Of a DNA stretch of 64,000 bases, positions 60,227-64,000 are shown piece after piece. The stretch's first letter is position 1. Each line of letters opens with the position of its first letter. A program made the position numbers and the translations under genes. Origin of the DNA: VGBK01 sp964354255 (lineage in GTDB: Bacteria; Actinomycetota; Acidimicrobiia; Spongiisociales; UBA11373); NCBI GenBank assembly GCA_964354255.1, contig CAYGYX010000004.1:1-64000 (forward strand). The letters are read 5' to 3'. The notes beneath the pieces were generated by a model. It saw only the letters and a list, made by a program, of their open reading frames with translations, searched no databases and was not told the origin of the DNA.

Positions 60227-60456
60227 TCAACCCGCTGCCGCCGGCGCCACTGCAGGTACCGCACCAAGTCGGCGGGCTCGACCCGGGCATCCGGGTCGCC
60301 GTAGGCAGTAGTCACGCGCCAGCGCAGGTAGTCCGACTCCGGCACTAACAGTAGCCGCTTCCACCACTGCTTGCATCGGATATCTGCCAGCGCCCTCCCC
60401 GCCTCCAGCCACAACCGCGGCCGGCGCAGCACGGCGAGGACCACACGGAGACGCAC
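60223..60456 (-). CDS. small basic protein, unknown function
   Basis: 77 aa. Begins MRLRVVLAVLRRPRLWLEA; a central RCKQWWKRLLLVPESDYLRWRVTTAYG and an end with DLVRYLQWRRRQR make it Arg/Trp-rich. The pattern resembles small conserved actinobacterial proteins whose function I do not know. Leaderless-type start: TAAGAT, 6 nt, GTG. Divergent from moxR. Confidence 0.75.
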   Translation of the reverse strand: MRLRVVLAVLRRPRLWLEAGRALADIRCKQWWKRLLLVPESDYLRWRVTTAYGDPDARVEPADLVRYLQWRRRQRVE

Positions 60457-60462
60457 GGCGGC

Positions 60463-60468
60463 ATCTTA
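60463..60468 (-). promoter_or_regulatory. TAAGAT -10 element of leaderless 60456 gene
   Basis: TANNNT hexamer with a 6-nt gap to GTG 60456. Confidence 0.55.
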
Positions 60469-60515
60469 GGGACGGCGCCACCGGGGCTCCCCGGCCCACA
60501 TCCTGCAAGCACTGC

Positions 60516-60523
60516 TATAACCT
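60516..60523 (+). promoter_or_regulatory. TATAACCT -10 region of moxR operon
   Basis: TATAAC at 60516 (or TAACCT at 60518) lies about 40 nt before the moxR GTG, leaving a leader that holds CTGGAGG. Back to back with the TAAGAT element of the divergent operon. Confidence 0.5.
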
Positions 60524-60560
60524 GACCGCACACGAGCCCACCCTCCTGGAGGCCCCGACC

Positions 60561-61541
60561 GTGACCGAGGCAACCGTCAACCAGCAGGACCTGGCCTGGT
60601 TCTCCGAGCGCTTCGACGCCGTCGCTTCCAACATCGAGCGCGTCATCCAGGGCAAGCGGGCCGTCGTCGACCTGGTCGTGCTCGGCCTGCTCTCCGAAGG
60701 GCACCTGCTCATCGAGGACGTGCCCGGGGTCGGCAAGACGCTCCTGGCCAAGTCGCTCGCCCGCAGCCTCCACTGCGCCTTCCAGCGGGTGCAGTTCACC
60801 CCGGACCTGCTGCCGTCGGATGTCACCGGGGTGTCGGTCTGGGATCGCGAGCGCAACGCCTTCGTCTTCCGCGCCGGGCCGGTGTTCGCCAACATCGTCC
60901 TCGGCGACGAGATCAACCGGGCCAGCCCCAAGACCCAGGCCGCTCTGCTCGAAGCCATGGAGGAGCGACAGGTCACGGTCGACGGCGTGACCCGCCGCCT
61001 CCCTCCCCCCTTCATGGTGATCGCTACCCAGAACCCCATCGAGCACGAGGGCACCTATCCCCTGCCCGAGGCTCAGCTGGACCGGTTCATGATGCGCCTC
61101 GTGATGGGGTACCCCTCCCGTGAGAAGGAGCTCGAGATCCTCGACACCCACGGTGTCCGCTCCACCTTCGAGGATCTCGAAGCGGTGATCACCGTCGAGG
61201 ACGTGAGCCGGATGATCGACGTGGCCCGACGCGTCTACGTCTCGCCCCCGGTGAAGGCCTACCTGGTGGACACGGTCGAGGCCACTCGCCAGGACCCCGA
61301 TCTGCTGCTCGGCGCCTCCCCCCGGGCCACCCTCTTCCTGCAGCGGTCGGCGCGCACACGGGCGGCGGTGGAGGGACGCCACTACGTCACCCCCGACGAC
61401 GTCAAGGCGATGCTTCGCCCGGTGCTCACCCACCGCATGATCCTGCGCCCCGAGGCACAGATGCGGGGAGCGTCCCTCGACGACGTCATCGACGGCATCG
61501 CTGCCGGGGTGCCGGTTCCGGGGACGCGAACGAGGGCCTGA
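60561..61541 (+). CDS. MoxR-type AAA+ ATPase
   Basis: 326 aa. Walker A in EDVPGVGKTLLAKSLA, Walker B GDEINRASPKTQAALLEAMEERQVTVDG, sensor ATQNPIEHEGTYPLPEAQLDRF. A chaperone-like ATPase usually acting with the DUF58 partner encoded directly after it. GTG start with CTGGAGG 8 nt upstream. First of the three-gene moxR-DUF58-transglutaminase operon. Confidence 0.95.
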   Translation: MTEATVNQQDLAWFSERFDAVASNIERVIQGKRAVVDLVVLGLLSEGHLLIEDVPGVGKTLLAKSLARSLHCAFQRVQFTPDLLPSDVTGVSVWDRERNAFVFRAGPVFANIVLGDEINRASPKTQAALLEAMEERQVTVDGVTRRLPPPFMVIATQNPIEHEGTYPLPEAQLDRFMMRLVMGYPSREKELEILDTHGVRSTFEDLEAVITVEDVSRMIDVARRVYVSPPVKAYLVDTVEATRQDPDLLLGASPRATLFLQRSARTRAAVEGRHYVTPDDVKAMLRPVLTHRMILRPEAQMRGASLDDVIDGIAAGVPVPGTRTRA

Positions 61542-62722
61542 TGCCCACGAGCCGGGGCTGGGCGGCCGTCGGGGTCTCCGGGGCCCTGCTGGTGCTCTGG
61601 GCCGCCTTCGGCGAGATCGAGCTGCTGGCCACCGCGGTCTTCCTGTTGCTCGCGGTCGGCGGCGGCATCTGGTTCGTGCGCGTGGTGTCGCCGCGCCTCG
61701 AGGTCGTCCGGAAGATCTACCCGTCGCCGGTGCACGAGGGTGAACAGGTGACGGTGGAGGTGGAGATGCTCGCCGGCCGCACGGCGCGCAACCTCTCGCT
61801 GGAGGACACGGTGCACGGCCTCGGGGCAGTCCGCTTCGCCGCCGCCAACACCACCCGCGGCCAGCGCCTCGTGGCCCGCTACGAGGTCTACTGCCGGGCG
61901 CGCGGCATCTACCAGGTAGGCCCGGCCGAGGCGTCGGTGGCCGATCCCTTCGCCCTCACCGAACGCCGCGCCGCCGCCGGCAGCGTCGACCGGCTCACCG
62001 TGTACCCCGGGGTGGAGCCCCTCGACGGCTTCCCGGCCGTGCGGGGCCTCGACCCGGCAGTGCAGTCCACCCGGCCCACCTTCGTCCCGCAGGGAGGGGA
62101 GGACTTCTTCACTCTCCGCGAGTACCAGATCGGGGACGATCTGCGCAGGGTGCACTGGCCGTCGTCGGCCAAGCGCGACGAACTGATGATCAAACAGCTG
62201 GAGATTCCCTGGCAGGCACGGGCATTGGTGCTCCTCGATCAGCGAGCCGAGCGCTACCCCACCGGCGAGGCCTTCGAGCATGCGGTGCGGGGGGCAGCAT
62301 CCGTCGTCTCCCACCTGTATGGAGGTGGCTTCAGCCCCGAGCTGTGGACGGCCGAGCGTGCCCCCGGCCTCCGCTCCGACTCCCGCTACACCCAGGCCAT
62401 GGAGATGCTGGCCGCCGTGCAGGTGGTCCACCACCTCGACCTGCAGCGCACCGTCACCCGCCTCCGCCGGAGCGGGGTGGGAGGCGGGGCCCTGGTGGTG
62501 GTCACCGGCACCCCCGACGAAGGAGTGCTCGGCGCCTTCCGGGCACTGGCCCAGGATTTCGCCCGCGCCGTCGTGCTCGCCGTCGTCGAGCGTCCCGGCG
62601 ACACCCTGATCGCCTTCCAGCGGGCAGGGGTGGTGACCGTTCCCGCCGGACCCGGGACCCCCTGGGCCCTCGCCTGGCAAACCGCCATGGAGTTGTCGTG
62701 GTCTACCGCTACGGCTGGCTAG
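61541..62722 (+). CDS. DUF58 domain protein
   Basis: 393 aa. Two N-terminal transmembrane segments (AAVGVSGALLVLWAAF and LLATAVFLLLAVGGGIWFV), a beta-rich region, then the DUF58 signature FTLREYQIGDDLRRVHWPSSAKRDELMIKQLE and a von-Willebrand-A-like end. ATG shares a base with the moxR stop (TGATG). Partner of MoxR; function not established. Confidence 0.93.
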   Translation: MPTSRGWAAVGVSGALLVLWAAFGEIELLATAVFLLLAVGGGIWFVRVVSPRLEVVRKIYPSPVHEGEQVTVEVEMLAGRTARNLSLEDTVHGLGAVRFAAANTTRGQRLVARYEVYCRARGIYQVGPAEASVADPFALTERRAAAGSVDRLTVYPGVEPLDGFPAVRGLDPAVQSTRPTFVPQGGEDFFTLREYQIGDDLRRVHWPSSAKRDELMIKQLEIPWQARALVLLDQRAERYPTGEAFEHAVRGAASVVSHLYGGGFSPELWTAERAPGLRSDSRYTQAMEMLAAVQVVHHLDLQRTVTRLRRSGVGGGALVVVTGTPDEGVLGAFRALAQDFARAVVLAVVERPGDTLIAFQRAGVVTVPAGPGTPWALAWQTAMELSWSTATAG

Positions 62723-64000
62723 CCGGCATCGCCGGGGGCTTGTTCGCCCTGGCGCGCCTCGAGCGCCTGCTGCGCTCCTCGACGGAGGGGCTGCCCTGGG
62801 AGGTGATCCTCCTGGCCGCCGCGGTGCTCGGGGGGGCGATCACGTGGGCAGGCTTGGCCTACCGCCTTCCCACCCCCACCGTGGCGATCGTCAACCTGGC
62901 GGCGATGCTGCTCACCGTGGTGCGCATCGCCGTTCCCGCCACCACCTGGTTCGTCTTCCCCACCCTCGCCTCGTTCCGGGCGTTGAGCAGGGAGCTGGCC
63001 TACGCCCTCGACGTCATCCGCACCGGGGTGGCTCCGGTGCTGCCCCTGGCCGGCATCATCGCCATCCTCGCCGTGCTGTTCTGGCTGCTCGGCGCCCTGC
63101 TCTCCTGGGGGCTGCGGCGCGACCGGCCCTACGCCGCGGTGCTCGCCCCCTTCGTCGCGTACCTCCAGTTCGCCACCATGGATCGCCGGAGGAGCGGCCT
63201 CTGGACCGCCGCCTTCCTGCTGCTGTTCGGCCTGACCCTGCTCGCCGTCGCCATGGACCGGCGCCGCCGGGGCACCGGGCTCCTCACCACCGGGCCGGGG
63301 CGGGCCGCCGTGGCCCGCTCCCGGCCGGCCCTGGCCGTCATCACCCTGGCCGCGGTCATGCTGCTCACCCTCCTGTCTACCAACGCCCTGGCCGGCCTCC
63401 TGCCCCGCACCGGCCTCCTCGACTGGCGAGTCCCCTCGGCGCTGACCGGCGGCTACTACGGGGGCATCTCCTACAACCCCTTCGTCGGCATCCGCCAGCA
63501 GTTGCTCTCCCCCACCAACGCCGCCGTGTTCTTCGCCATCGTGGAGGGGGACCTGCCCTACGACCGGGTCTACTTCCGCCTCCTCACGCTCGAGTCCTTC
63601 GACGGCGCCCAGTGGTACGCCCACCGGCCGGCCGTGGCCCGTCCGGAGGAAGTCGACGCACTCGAGGACCAGGGCAGCGCCTTCCGGGGCCCCACCGCCT
63701 CGGTGACCCAGGCGGTCACCATCCTCGCCCTCCAGCAAGACTGGCTGCCCGCCGCCTACTCCCCGCTCGCCCTCACCGCCGGCAACCGGGCGGTGGAACG
63801 GGGCTTCCGCGCCAAGGTCAACGACGGCGCCCTCCACTTCGACGCCCTCACCTACTACGGCATGACCTACGAGGTGGTCTCGGCAGTGCCCTTGCCCGAC
63901 CTCGCCGTGCTCGCCCTGGGAGACGACGGGGCACCTTCGCCGCTCTTTGCCGAGGCCTCGGCGGCCGAGGAGGGCTACGAGGCACCGGCGCCGACCGACC
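62698..64000 (+). CDS. TgpA-like transglutaminase membrane protein (3' end beyond window)
   Basis: Open from GTG 62698 (GGAG 5 nt upstream) to the window edge, 434 codons. Overlaps the DUF58 end by 25 nt. N-terminal half has about seven hydrophobic segments (for example WEVILLAAAVLGGAITWAGLAY and VLPLAGIIAILAVLFWLLGALL). Then an extracytoplasmic region with VYFRLLTLESFDGAQWYA, the characteristic pre-transglutaminase part of TgpA/DUF3488 proteins. The catalytic transglutaminase core would be further right. Completes the moxR-DUF58-TgpA module. Confidence 0.9.
   Translation, partial: MVYRYGWLAGIAGGLFALARLERLLRSSTEGLPWEVILLAAAVLGGAITWAGLAYRLPTPTVAIVNLAAMLLTVVRIAVPATTWFVFPTLASFRALSRELAYALDVIRTGVAPVLPLAGIIAILAVLFWLLGALLSWGLRRDRPYAAVLAPFVAYLQFATMDRRRSGLWTAAFLLLFGLTLLAVAMDRRRRGTGLLTTGPGRAAVARSRPALAVITLAAVMLLTLLSTNALAGLLPRTGLLDWRVPSALTGGYYGGISYNPFVGIRQQLLSPTNAAVFFAIVEGDLPYDRVYFRLLTLESFDGAQWYAHRPAVARPEEVDALEDQGSAFRGPTASVTQAVTILALQQDWLPAAYSPLALTAGNRAVERGFRAKVNDGALHFDALTYYGMTYEVVSAVPLPDLAVLALGDDGAPSPLFAEASAAEEGYEAPAPTD

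Overview
This is a high-GC (roughly 70%) bacterial chromosome segment that is almost fully coding, with many GTG starts and short ATGA/GTGA gene overlaps. An actinobacterial origin is supported by the dcw cell-wall cluster with sepF and a sepF-yggT tail, the DUF222-HNH (13E12-type) protein, the MoxR-DUF58-transglutaminase operon, a four-S1-domain RpsA, ThyX, and a T-box before a eukaryote-like IleRS. A deep actinobacterial class such as Acidimicrobiia is my best guess, but sequence reading alone does not prove it. I see no phage, IS element or CRISPR array.

Layout. 1-4000: a leftward operon of TetR repressor, 62-aa small protein, ABC ATPase and FtsX-type permease (cut by the window edge), preceded by three tandem TetR operators. 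4-13 kb: DUF222-HNH, YdeI-like protein, uvrB, coaE, rpsA, polA and a coiled-coil protein. 13-19.2 kb: tRNA-Leu(CAA), nadE, a two-component system with a candidate leader ORF, an MFS transporter and nth. 19.3-28.5 kb: a P-type cation ATPase, a phosphoribosyltransferase, several small membrane proteins (two of them tandem paralogues), an EamA transporter, a double-length ThyX and an orphan lysozyme-like fragment. 28.5-37.5 kb: dnaE, then DUF2090 aldolase with two different phosphofructokinases, then traR/dksA-like, lspA and rluD, and a DUF167 protein. 37.6-41 kb: T-box and ileS. 41-57.3 kb: one leftward division and cell-wall operon, mraZ-rsmH-ftsL-ftsI-murE-mraY-murD-ftsW-murG-murC-murB-ftsQ-ftsZ-pgeF-yggS-sepF-yggT, with no murF. 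57.4-64 kb: SDR, LapA-like protein, HNH nuclease, a resolvase-domain protein, two conserved unknowns, and moxR-DUF58-TgpA-like (cut by the right edge).

Two themes stand out. First, many genes start 5-9 nt (mostly 6 nt) after a TANNNT hexamer with no Shine-Dalgarno, which is the signature of leaderless transcripts. The rule fixes several start codons and exposes an unlisted 36-codon ORF ahead of the two-component system. Second, the dcw cluster carries visible regulation: four TGG triplets at exact 10-bp spacing over a TTGACA promoter (a likely MraZ operator), a perfect 25-bp inverted repeat that would bury the rsmH ribosome-binding site and start codon, and a 13-codon mini-ORF that bridges murE to mraY exactly where murF is normally found.
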